From: Unio delphinus
Taxonomy: Eukaryota; Mollusca; Bivalvia; Unionida; Unionidae
Assembly (NCBI GenBank): GCA_029339505.1
Contig: JAQISU010000245.1
Location: 1-64,000 of the forward strand
Direction: 5' to 3'
DNA: 64,000 nt
The position numbers and the translations under genes are program-made. The notes beneath the pieces are model-generated. The model made no database searches and was not told where the DNA came from. It was given only the letters and a program-made list of their open reading frames with translations. Positions 1 through 14,800 of this stretch are shown in pieces (within the stretch, counting starts at the first letter, position 1; every line of letters begins with the position of its first letter).

Positions 1-709
1 TAACTCTTTGATGTCTCTATTATACGCTAACTCTTTGATGTCTCTATTATACGCTAACTCTTTGATGTCTCTATGATACACTAACTCTTTGATGTCTCTA
101 TTATACGCTAGCTCTTTGATGTCTCTATCATACACTAACTCTTTGATGTCTCTATTATACACTAACTCTTTGATGTCTCTATTATACACTAACTCTTTGA
201 TGTCTCTATCATACACTAACTCTTTGATGTCTCTATCATACACTAACTCTTTGATGTCTCTATCATACACTAACTCTTTGATGTCTCTATCATACACTAA
301 CTCTTTGATGTCTCTATTATACACTAACTCTTTGATGTCTCTATTATACACTAACTCTTTCATGAATCTATCATACACTAACTCTTTGATGTCTCTATCA
401 TACACTAACTCTTTGATGTCTCTATCATACACTAACTCTTTGATGTCTCTATCATACACTAACTCTTTGATGTCTCTATTATACACTAACTCTTTAATGT
501 CTCTATTATACACTAACTCTTTGATGTCTCTATTATACACTAACTCTTTGATCTCTCTGTCATACACTAACTCTTTGATGTCTCTATCATACACTAACTC
601 TTTGATGTCTCTATCATACACTAACTCTTTGATGTCTCTATCATACACTAACTCTTTGATGTCTCTATCATACACTAACTCTTTGATGTCTCTATTATAC
701 ACTAACTCT

Positions 710-3700
710 TTGATGTCTCTATTATACACTAACTCTTTGATGTCTCTATTATACACTAACTCTTTGATATCTCTATTATACACTAACTCTTTGATGTCTC
801 TATTATACACTAACTCTTTGATGTCTCTATTATACACTAACTCTTTGATGTCTCTATCATACACTAACTCTTTGATGTCTCTATTATACACTAACTCTTT
901 GATGTCTCTATCATACACTAACTCTTTGATGTCTCTATCATACACTAACTCTTTGATGTCTCTATCATACACTAACTCTTTGATGTCTCTATCATACACT
1001 AACTCTTTGATGTCTCTATTATACACTAACTCTTTGATGTCTCTATCTTACACTAACTCTTTGATGTCTCTATCATACACTAACTCTTTGATGTCTCTAT
1101 TATACAGTAACTCTTTGATGTCTCTATTATACACTAACTCTTTGATGTCTCTATTCTACACTAACTCTTTGATGTCTCTATCATACACTAACTCTTTGAT
1201 GTCTCTATTATACACTAACTCTTTGATGTCTCTATCATACACTAACTCTTTGATGTCTCTATCATACACTAACTCTTTGATGTCTCTATTATACACTAAC
1301 TCTTTGATGTCTCTATTATACACTAGCTCTCTGATGTCTCTATCATACACTAACTCTTTGATGTCTCTATTATACACTAACTCTTTGATGTCTCTATTAT
1401 ACACTAACTCTTTGATGTCTCTATTATACACTAACTCTTTGATGTCTCTATTATACACTAACTCTTTGATGTCTCTATTATACACTAACTCTTTGATGTC
1501 TCTATTATACACTAACTCTTTGATGTCTCTATTATACACTAACTCTTTGATGTCTCTATCATGCACTAACTCTTTGATGTCTCTATTATACACTACCTCT
1601 TTCAAGAATCTATCATACACTAACTCTTTGATGTCTCTATCATACACAAACTCTTTGATGTCTCTAATCATACACTAACTCTTTGATGTCTCTATCATAC
1701 ACTAACTCTTTGATGTCTCTATTATACACTAACTCTTTCATGAATCTATCATACACTAACTCTTTGATGTCTCTATTATACACTAACTCTTTGATGTCTC
1801 TATTATACACTACCTCTTTCATGCCTCTATCATACACTAACTCTTTGATGTCTCTATCATACACTAACTCTTTGATGTCTCTATCATACACTAACTCTTT
1901 GATGTCTCTATCATACACTAACTCTTCGATGTCTCTATTATACACTAACTCTTTGATGAATCTATTATACACTAACTCTTTGATGTCTCTATCATACACT
2001 AACTCTTTGATGTCTCTATCATACACTAACTCTTTCATGTCTCTATTATACACTAACTCTTTGATGTCTCTATTATACACTAACTCTTTGATGTCTCTAT
2101 TATACGCTAACTCTTTGATGTCTCTATTATACGCTAACTCTTTGATGTCTCTATGATACACTAACTCTTTGATGTCTCTATTATACGCTAGCTCTTTGAT
2201 GTCTCTATCATACACTAACTCTTTGATGTCTCTATTATACACTAACTCTTTGATGTCTCTATTATACACTAACTCTTTGATGTCTCTATCATACACTAAC
2301 TCTTTGATGTCTCTATCATACACTAACTCTTTGATGTCTCTATCATACACTAACTCTTTGATGTCTCTATCATACACTAACTCTTTGATGTCTCTATTAT
2401 ACACTAACTCTTTGATGTCTCTATTATACACTAACTCTTTCATGAATCTATCATACACTAACTCTTTGATGTCTCTATCATACACTAACTCTTTGATGTC
2501 TCTATCATACACTAACTCTTTGATGTCTCTATCATACACTAACTCTTTGATGTCTCTATTATACACTAACTCTTTGATGTCTCTATCATACACTAACTCT
2601 TTGATGTCTCTATTATACACTAACTCTTTAATGTCTCTATTATACACTAACTCTTTGATGTCTCTATTATACACTAACTCTTTGATCTCTCTGTCATACA
2701 CTAACTCTTTGATGTCTCTATCATACACTAACTCTTTGATGTCTCTATCATACACTAACTCTTTGATGTCTCTATCATACACTAACTCTTTGATGTCTCT
2801 ATCATACACTAACTCTTTGATGTCTCTATTATACACTAACTCTTTGATGTCTCTATTATACACTAACTCTTTGATGTCTCTATTATACACTAACTCTTTG
2901 ATATCTCTATTATACACTAACTCTTTGATGTCTCTATTATACACTAACTCTTTGATGTCTCTATTATACACTAACTCTTTGATGTCTCTATCATACACTA
3001 ACTCTTTGATGTCTCTATTATACACTAACTCTTTGATGTCTCTATCATACACTAACTCTTTGATGTCTCTATCATACACTAACTCTTTGATGTCTCTATC
3101 ATACACTAACTCTTTGATGTCTCTATCATACACTAACTCTTTGATGTCTCTATTATACACTAACTCTTTGATGTCTCTATCTTACACTAACTCTTTGATG
3201 TCTCTATCATACACTAACTCTTTGATGTCTCTATTATACAGTAACTCTTTGATGTCTCTATTATACACTAACTCTTTGATGTCTCTATTCTACACTAACT
3301 CTTTGATGTCTCTATCATACACTAACTCTTTGATGTCTCTATTATACACTAACTCTTTGATGTCTCTATCATACACTAACTCTTTGATGTCTCTATCATA
3401 CACTAACTCTTTGATGTCTCTATCATACACTAACTCTTTGATGTCTCTATTATACACTAACTCTTTGATGTCTCTATTATACACTAGCTCTCTGATGTCT
3501 CTATCATACACTAACTCTTTGATGTCTCTATTATACACTAACTCTTTGATGTCTCTATTATACACTAACTCTTTGATGTCTCTATTATACACTAACTCTT
3601 TGATGTCTCTATTATACACTAACTCTTTGATGTCTCTATTATACACTAACTCTTTGATGTCTCTATTATACACTAACTCTTTGATGTCTCTATTATACAC

Positions 3701-6700
3701 TAACTCTTTGATGTCTCTATCATGCACTAACTCTTTGATGTCTCTATTATACACTACCTCTTTCAAGAATCTATCATACACTAACTCTTTGATGTCTCTA
3801 TCATACACAAACTCTTTGATGTCTCTAATCATACACTAACTCTTTGATGTCTCTATCATACACTAACTCTTTGATGTCTCTATTATACACTAACTCTTTC
3901 ATGAATCTATCATACACTAACTCTTTGATGTCTCTATTATACACTAACTCTTTGATGTCTCTATTATACACTACCTCTTTCATGCCTCTATCATACACTA
4001 ACTCTTTGATGTCTCTATCATACACTAACTCTTTGATGTCTCTATCATACACTAACTCTTTGATGTCTCTATCATACACTAACTCTTTGATGTCTCTATT
4101 ATACACTAACTCTTTGATGAATCTATTATACACTAACTCTTTGATGTCTCTATCATACACTAACTCTTTGATGTCTCTATCATACACTAACTCTTTCATG
4201 TCTCTATTATACACTAACTCTTTCATGTCTCTATTATACACTAACTCTTTGATGTCTCTATTATACACTAACTCTTTCATGAATCTACAATACACTAACT
4301 CTTTGATGTCTCTATCATACACTAACTCTTTGATGTCTCTATCATACACTAACTCTTTGATGTCTCTATCATACACTAACTCTTTGATGTCTCTATCATA
4401 CACTAACTCTTTGATGTCTCTATTATACACTAACTCTTTGATGTCTCTATTATACACTAACTCTTTGATGTCTCTATTATACACTAACTCTTTGATGTCT
4501 CTATCATACACTAACTCTTTGATGTCTCTATCATACACTAACTCTTTGATGTCTCCATCATACACTAACTCTTTGATGTCTCTATTATACACTAACTCTT
4601 TCATGCCTCTATCATACACTAACTCTTTGATGTCTCTATCATACACTAACTCTTTCATGTCTCTATTATACACTAACTCTTTGATGTCTCTATTATACAC
4701 TAACTCTTTGATGTCTCTATCATACACTAACTCTTTGATGTCTCTATCATACACTAACTCTTTGATGTCTCTATCATACACTAACTCTTTGATGTCTCTA
4801 TTATACACTAACTCTTTCATGCCTCTATCATACACTAACTCTTTGATGTCTCTATCATACACTATCTCTTTCATGTCTATTATAAACTAACTCTTTGATG
4901 TCTCTCTTATACACTAACTCTTTGATGTCTCTATTATACACTAACTCTTTCATGAATCTATCATACACTAACTCTTTGATGTCTCTATTATACACTAACT
5001 CTTTGATGTCTCTATTATACACTACCTCTTTCATGCCTCTATCATACACTAACTCTTTGATGTCTCTATCATACACTAACTCTTTGATGTCTCTATCATA
5101 CACTAACTCTTTGATGTCTCTATCATACACTAACTCTTTGATGTCTATTATACACTAACTCTTTGATGTCTCTATTATACACTAACTCTTTGATGTCTCT
5201 ATCATACACTAACTCTTTGATGTCTCTATCATACACTAACTCTTTGATGTCTCTATCATACACTAACTCTTTGATGCCTCTATTATACACTAACTCTTTG
5301 ATGTCTCTATTATACACTAACTCTTTGATGTCTCTATCATACACTAACTCTTTGATGTCTCTATTATACACTAACTCTTTGATGTCTCTATCATACACTA
5401 ACTCTTTGATGTCTCTATCATACACTAACTCTTTGATGTCTCTATTATACACTAACTCTTTGATGTCTCTATTATACACTAACTCTTTCATGAATCTATC
5501 ATACACTAACTCTTTGATGTCTCTATTATACACTAACTCTTTGATGTCTCTATTATACACTACCTCTTTCACGCCTCTATCATACACTAACTCTTTGATG
5601 TCTCTATCATACACTAACTCTTTGATGTCTCTATCATACACTAACTCTTTGATGTCTCTATCATACACTAACTCTTTGATGTCTCTATTATACACTAACT
5701 CTTTGATGTCTCTATTATACACTAACTCTTTGATGTCTCTATCATACACTAACTCTTTGATGTCTCTATCATACACTAACTCTTTGATGTCTCTATCATA
5801 CACTAACTCTTTGATGTCTCTATCATACACTAACTCTTTGATGTCTCTATTATACACTAACTCTTTGATGTCTCTATTATACACTAACTCTTTGATGTCT
5901 CTATTATACACCAACTCTTTGATGTCTCTATTATACACTAACTCTTTGATGTCTCTATTATACACTAACTCTTTGATGTCTCTATTATACACAAACTCTT
6001 TGATGTCTCTATCATACACTAACTCTTTGATGTCTCTATTATACACTAACTCTTTCATGAATCTATCATACACTAACTCTTTGATGTCTCTATCATACAC
6101 TAATTCTTTGATGTCTCTATCATACACTAACTCTTTGATGTCTCTATCATACACTAACTCTTTGATGTCTCTATTATACACTAACTCTTTGATGTCTCTA
6201 TTATACACTAACTCTTTGATGTCTCTATCATACACTAACTCTTTGATGTCTCTATTATACACTAACTCTTTGATGTCTCTATCATACACTAACTCTTTGA
6301 TGTCTCTATTATACACTAACTCTTTGATGTCTCTATTATACACTAACTCTTTGATGTCTCTATCATACACTAACTCTTTGATGTCTCTATCATACACTAA
6401 CTCTTTGATGTCTCTATTATACACTAACTCTGATGTCTCTATCATACACTAACTCTTTGATGTCTCTATCATACACTAACTCTTTGATGTCTCTATTATA
6501 CACTAACTCTTTGATGTCTCTATCATACACTAACTCTTTGATGTCTCTATCATACACTAACTCTTTGATGTCTCTATCATACACTAACTCTTTGATGTCT
6601 CTATCATACACTAACTCTTTGATGTCTCTATTATACACTAACTTTTTGATGTCTCTATTATACACTAACTCTTTGATGTCTCTATTATACACTAACTCTT

Positions 6701-8880
6701 TGATGTCTCTATTATACACTAACTCTTTGATGTCTCTATTATACACTAACTCTTTAATGTCTCTATTATACACTAACTCTTTCATGTCTCTATTATACAC
6801 TAACTCTTTGATGTCTCTATTATACACTAACTCTTTCATGAATCTATCATACACTAACTCTTTGATGTCTCTATCATACACTAACTCTTTGATGTCTCTA
6901 TCATACACTAACTCTTTGATGTCTTTATTATACACTAACTCTTTGATGTCTCTATTATACACTAACTCTTTCATGTCTCTTTCATACACTAACTCTTTCA
7001 TGTCTCTATTATACACTAACTCTTTCATGAATCTATCATACACTAACTCTTTGATGTCTCTATCATACACTAACTCTTTGATGTCTCTATCATACACTAA
7101 CTCTTTGATGTCTCTATTATACACTAACTCTTTGAGGTCTCTATTATACACTAACTCTTTGATGTCTCTATTATACACTAACTCTTTGATGTCTCTATCA
7201 TACACTAACTCTTTGATGTCTCTATCATACACTAACTCTTTGATGTCTCTATCATACACTAACTCTTTGATGTCTCTATCATACACTAACTCTTTGATGT
7301 CTCTATCATACACTAACTCTTTGATGTCTCTATCATACACTAACTCTTTGATGTCTCTATCATACACTAACTCTTTGATGTCTCTATTATACACTAACTC
7401 TTTGATGTCTCTATTATACACTAACTCTTTGATGTCTCTATTATACACTAACTCTTTGATGTCTCTATTATACACTAACTCTTTAATGTCTCTATTATAC
7501 ACTAACTCTTTCATGTCTCTATTATACACTAACTCTTTGATGTCTCTATTATACACTAACTCTTTCATGAATCTATCATACACTAACTCTTTGATGTCTC
7601 TATCATACACTAACTCTTTGATGTCTCTATCATACACTAACTCTTTGATGTCTCTATTATACACTAACTCTTTGATGTCTCTATTATACACTAACTCTTT
7701 GATGTCTCTATCATACACTAACTCTTTCATGTCTCTATTATACACTAACTCTTTCATGAATCTATCATACACTAAGTCTTTGATGTCTCTATCATACACT
7801 AACTCTTTCATGTCTCTATTATACACTAACTCTTTCATGAATCTATCATACACTAAGTCTTTGATGTCTCTATCATACACTAAGTCTTTGATGTCTCTAT
7901 CATACACTAACTCTTTGATGTCTCTATTATACACTAACTCTTTGATGTCTCTATTATACACTAACTCTTTGATGTCTCTATTATACACTAACTCTTTGAT
8001 GTCTCTATCATACACTAACTCTTTGATGTCTCTATCATACACTAACTCTTTGATGTCTCTATCATACACTAACTCTTTGATGTCTCTATCATACACTAAC
8101 TCTTTGATGTCTCTATCATACACTAACTCTTTGATGTCTCTATCATACACTAACTCTTTGATGTCTCTATTATACACTAACTCTTTGATGTCTCTATTAT
8201 ACACCAACTCTTTGATGTCTCTATTATACACTAACTCTTTGATGTCTCTATTATACACTAACTCTTTGATGTTTCTATTATACACTAACTCTTTGATGTC
8301 TCTATTATACACTAACTCTTTGATGTCTCTATTATACACTAACTCTTTGATGTCTCTATTATACACTAACTCTTTGATGTCTCTATTATACACTAACTCT
8401 TTGATGTCTCTATTCTACACTAACTCTTTCATGAATCTATCATACACTAACTCTTTGATGTCTCTATCATACACTAACTCTTTGATGTCTCTATTATACA
8501 CTAACTCTTTGATGTCTCTATCATACACTAACTCTTTGATGTCTCTATTATACACTAACTCTTTGATGCCTCTATCATACACTAACTCTTTGATGTCTCT
8601 ATCATACACTAACTCTTTGATGTCTCTATCATACACTAACTCTTTGATGTCTCTATTATACACTAACTCTTTGATGTCTCTATTATACACTAACTCTTTG
8701 ATGTCTCTATTATACACTAACTCTTTGATGTCTCTATTATACACTAACTCTTTGATGTCTCTATCATACACTAACTCTTTGATGTCTCTATCATACACTA
8801 ACTCTTTGATGTCTCTATTATACACTAACTCTTTGATGTCTCTATCATACACTAACTCTTTGATGTCTCTATTACTAACT
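710..8880. repeat. Higher-order superunit 1 of the 27-bp array (about 8.15 kb)
   Basis: Marker variants recur at a fixed offset. The one-base insertion giving CTCTAATCATACAC, which ends a plus-strand frame, lies just before 1678, 3839, 9851 and 11985, so 1678 pairs with 9851 (8173 bp) and 3839 with 11985 (8146 bp). The TATGATACACT variant lies at about 72, 2152 and 10298, showing a smaller repeat of about 2.08 kb nested in the large one. The right limit is placed at a unit shortened by four bases (CTATTACTAAC, about 8870-8880), which looks like a recombination joint. Limits are good to about one unit. Confidence 0.75.
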
Positions 8881-11800
8881 CTTTGATGTCTCTATTATAC
8901 ACTAACTCTTTGATATCTCTATTATACACTAACTCTTTGATGTCTCTATTATACACTAACTCTTTGATGTCTCTATTATACACTAACTCTTTGATGTCTC
9001 TATCATACACTAACTCTTTGATGTCTCTATTATACACTAACTCTTTGATGTCTCTATCATACACTAACTCTTTGATGTCTCTATCATACACTAACTCTTT
9101 GATGTCTCTATCATACACTAACTCTTTGATGTCTCTATCATACACTAACTCTTTGATGTCTCTATTATACACTAACTCTTTGATGTCTCTATCTTACACT
9201 AACTCTTTGATGTCTCTATCATACACTAACTCTTTGATGTCTCTATTATACAGTAACTCTTTGATGTCTCTATTATACACTAACTCTTTGATGTCTCTAT
9301 TCTACACTAACTCTTTGATGTCTCTATCATACACTAACTCTTTGATGTCTCTATTATACACTAACTCTTTGATGTCTCTATTATACACTAACTCTTTGAT
9401 GTCTCTATCATACACTAACTCTTTGATGTCTCTATCATACACTAACTCTTTGATGTCTCTATTATACACTAACTCTTTGATGTCTCTATTATACACTAGC
9501 TCTCTGATGTCTCTATCATACACTAACTCTTTGATGTCTCTATTATACACTAACTCTTTGATGTCTCTATTATACACTAACTCTTTGATGTCTCTATTAT
9601 ACACTAACTCTTTGATGTCTCTATTATACACTAACTCTTTGATGTCTCTATTATACACTAACTCTTTGATGTCTCTATTATACACTAACTCTTTGATGTC
9701 TCTATTATACACTAACTCTTTGATGTCTCTATCATACACTAACTCTTTGATGTCTCTATTATACACTACCTCTTTCAAGAATCTATCATACACTAACTCT
9801 TTGATGTCTCTATCATACACAAACTCTTTGATGTCTCTAATCATACACTAACTCTTTGATGTCTCTATCATACACTAACTCTTTGATGTCTCTATTATAC
9901 ACTAACTCTTTCATGAATCTATCATACACTAACTCTTTGATGTCTCTATTATACACTAACTCTTTGATGTCTCTATTATACACTACCTCTTTCATGCCTC
10001 TATCATACACTAACTCTTTGATGTCTCTATCATACACTAACTCTTTGATGTCTCTATCATACACTAACTCTTTGATGTCTCTATCATACACTAACTCTTT
10101 GATGAATCTATTATACACTAACTCTTTGATGTCTCTATCATACACTAACTCTTTGATGTCTCTATCATACACTAACTCTTTCATGTCTCTATTATACACT
10201 AACTCTTTGATGTCTCTATTATACACTAACTCTTTGATGTCTCTATTATACGCTAACTCTTTGATGTCTCTATTATACGCTAACTCTTTGATGTCTCTAT
10301 GATACACTAACTCTTTGATGTCTCTATTATACGCTAGCTCTTTGATGTCTCTATCATACACTAACTCTTTGATGTCTCTATTATACACTAACTCTTTGAT
10401 GTCTCTATTATACACTAACTCTTTGATGTCTCTATCATACACTAACTCTTTGATGTCTCTATCATACACTAACTCTTTGATGTCTCTATCATACACTAAC
10501 TCTTTGATGTCTCTATCATACACTAACTCTTTGATGTCTCTATCATACACTAACTCTTTGATGTCTCTATTATACACTAACTCTTTCATGAATCTATCAT
10601 ACACTAACTCTTTGATGTCTCTATCATACACTAACTCTTTGATGTCTCTATCATACACTAACTCTTTGATGTCTCTATCATACACTAACTCTTTGATGTC
10701 TCTATTATACACTAACTCTTTGATGTCTCTATCATACACTAACTCTTTGATGTCTCTATTATACACTAACTCTTTAATGTCTCTATTATACACTAACTCT
10801 TTGATGTCTCTATTATACACTAACTCTTTGATCTCTCTGTCATACACTAACTCTTTGATGTCTCTATCATACACTAACTCTTTGATGTCTCTATCATACA
10901 CTAACTCTTTGATGTCTCTATCATACACTAACTCTTTGATGTCTCTATCATACACTAACTCTTTGATGTCTCTATTATACACTAACTCTTTGATGTCTCT
11001 ATTATACACTAACTCTTTGATGTCTCTATTATACACTAACTCTTTGATATCTCTATTATACACTAACTCTTTGATGTCTCTATTATACACTAACTCTTTG
11101 ATGTCTCTATTATACACTAACTCTTTGATGTCTCTATTATACACTAACTCTTTGATGTCTCTATCATACACTAACTCTTTGATGTCTCTATTATACACTA
11201 ACTCTTTGATGTCTCTATCATACACTAACTCTTTGATGTCTCTATCATACACTAACTCTTTGATGTCTCTATCATACACTAACTCTTTGATGTCTCTATT
11301 ATACACTAACTCTTTGATGTCTCTATCTTACACTAACTCTTTGATGTCTCTATCATACACTAACTCTTTGATGTCTCTATTATACAGTAACTCTTTGATG
11401 TCTCTATTATACACTAACTCTTTGATGTCTCTATTCTACACTAACTCTTTGATGTCTCTATCATACACTAACTCTTTGATGTCTCTATTATACACTAACT
11501 CTTTGATGTCTCTATTATACACTAACTCTTTGATGTCTCTATCATACACTAACTCTTTGATGTCTCTATCATACACTAACTCTTTGATGTCTCTATTATA
11601 CACTAACTCTTTGATGTCTCTATTATACACTAGCTCTCTGATGTCTCTATCATACACTAACTCTTTGATGTCTCTATTATACACTAACTCTTTGATGTCT
11701 CTATTATACACTAACTCTTTGATGTCTCTATTATACACTAACTCTTTGATGTCTCTATTATACACTAACTCTTTGATGTCTCTATTATACACTAACTCTT

Positions 11801-14800
11801 TGATGTCTCTATTATACACTAACTCTTTGATGTCTCTATTAAACACTAACTCTTTGATGTCTCTATCATGCACTAACTCTTTGATGTCTCTATTATACAC
11901 TACCTCTTTCAAGAATCTATCATACACTAACTCTTTGATGTCTCTATCATACACAAACTCTTTGATGTCTCTAATCATACACTAACTCTTTGATGTCTCT
12001 ATCATACACTAACTCTTTGATGTCTCTATTATACACTAACTCTTTCATGAATCTATCATACACTAACTCTTTGATGTCTCTATTATACACTAACTCTTTG
12101 ATGTCTCTATTATACACTACCTCTTTCATGCCTCTATCATACACTAACTCTTTGATGTCTCTATCATACACTAACTCTTTGATGTCTCTATCATACACTA
12201 ACTCTTTGATGTCTCTATCATACACTAACTCTTTGATGTCTCTATTATACACTAACTCTTTGATGAATCTATTATACACTAACTCTTTGATGTCTCTATC
12301 ATACACTAACTCTTTGATGTCTCTATCATACACTAACTCTTTCATGTCTCTATTATACACTAACTCTTTGATGTCTCTATTATACACTAACTCTTTGATG
12401 TCTCTATTATACACTAACTCTTTCATGAATCTACAATACACTAACTCTTTGATGTCTCTATCATACACTAACTCTTTGATGTCTCTATCATACACTAACT
12501 CTTTGATGTCTCTATCATACACTAACTCTTTGATGTCTCTATCATACACTAACTCTTTGATGTCTCTATTATACACTAACTCTTTGATGTCTCTATTATA
12601 CACTAACTCTTTGATGTCTCTATTATACACTAACTCTTTGATGTCTCTATCATACACTAACTCTTTGATGTCTCTATCATACACTAACTCTTTGATGTCT
12701 CCATCATACACTAACTCTTTGATGTCTCTATTATACACTAACTCTTTGATGCCTCTATCATACACTAACTCTTTGATGTCTCTATCATACACTAACTCTT
12801 TCATGTCTCTATTATACACTAACTCTTTGATGTCTCTATTATACACTAACTCTTTGATGTCTCTATCATACACTAACTCTTTGATGTCTCTATCATACAC
12901 TAACTCTTTGATGTCTCTATCATACACTAACTCTTTGATGTCTCTATTATACACTAACTCTTTCATGCCTCTATCATACACTAACTCTTTGATGTCTCTA
13001 TCATACACTATCTCTTTCATGTCTCTATTATAAACTAACTCTTTGATGTCTCTCTTATACACTAACTCTTTGATGTCTCTATTATACACTAACTCTTTCA
13101 TGAATCTATCATACACTAACTCTTTGATGTCTCTATTATACACTAACTCTTTGATGTCTCTATTATACACTACCTCTTTCATGCCTCTATCATACACTAA
13201 CTCTTTGATGTCTCTATCATACACTAACTCTTTGATGTCTCTATCATACACTAACTCTTTGATGTCTCTATCATACACTAACTCTTTGATGTCTATTATA
13301 CACTAACTCTTTGATGTCTCTATTATACACTAACTCTTTGATGTCTCTATCATACACTAACTCTTTGATGTCTCTATCATACACTAACTCTTTGATGTCT
13401 CTATCATACACTAACTCTTTGATGCCTCTATTATACACTAACTCTTTGATGTCTCTATTATACACTAACTCTTTGATGTCTCTATCATACACTAACTCTT
13501 TGATGTCTCTATTATACACTAACTCTTTGATGTCTCTATCATACACTAACTCTTTGATGTCTCTATCATACACTAACTCTTTGATGTCTCTATTATACAC
13601 TAACTCTTTGATGTCTCTATTATACACTAACTCTTTCATGAATCTATCATACACTAACTCTTTGATGTCTCTATTATACACTAACTCTTTGATGTCTCTA
13701 TTATACACTACCTCTTTCACGCCTCTATCATACACTAACTCTTTGATGTCTCTATCATACACTAACTCTTTGATGTCTCTATCATACACTAACTCTTTGA
13801 TGTCTCTATTATACACTAACTCTTTGATGTCTCTATTATACACTAACTCTTTGATGTCTCTATTATACACTAACTCTTTGATGTCTCTATCATACACTAA
13901 CTCTTTGATGTCTCTATCATACACTAACTCTTTGATGTCTCTATCATACACTAACTCTTTGATGTCTCTATCATACACTAACTCTTTGATGTCTCTATTA
14001 TACACTAACTCTTTGATGTCTCTATTATACACTAACTCTTTGATGTCTCTATTATACACCAACTCTTTGATGTCTCTATTATACACTAACTCTTTGATGT
14101 CTCTATTATACACTAACTCTTTGATGTCTCTATTATACACAAACTCTTTGATGTCTCTATCATACACTAACTCTTTGATGTCTCTATTATACACTAACTC
14201 TTTCATGAATCTATCATACACTAACTCTTTGATGTCTCTATCATACACTAATTCTTTGATGTCTCTATCATACACTAACTCTTTGATGTCTCTATCATAC
14301 ACTAACTCTTTGATGTCTCTATTATACACTAACTCTTTGATGTCTCTATTATACACTAACTCTTTGATGTCTCTATCATACACTAACTCTTTGATGTCTC
14401 TATTATACACTAACTCTTTGATGTCTCTATCATACACTAACTCTTTGATGTCTCTATTATACACTAACTCTTTGATGTCTCTATTATACACTAACTCTTT
14501 GATGTCTCTATCATACACTAACTCTTTGATGTCTCTATCATACACTAACTCTTTGATGTCTCTATTATACACTAACTCTTTGATGTCTCTATCATACACT
14601 AACTCTTTGATGTCTCTATTATACACTAACTCTTTGATGTCTCTATTATACACTAACTAACTCTTTGATGTCTCTATCATACACTAACTCTTTGATGTCT
14701 CTATCATACACTAACTCTTTGATGTCTCTATCATACACTAACTCTTTGATGTCTCTATTATACACTAACTTTTTGATGTCTCTATTATACACTAACTCTT

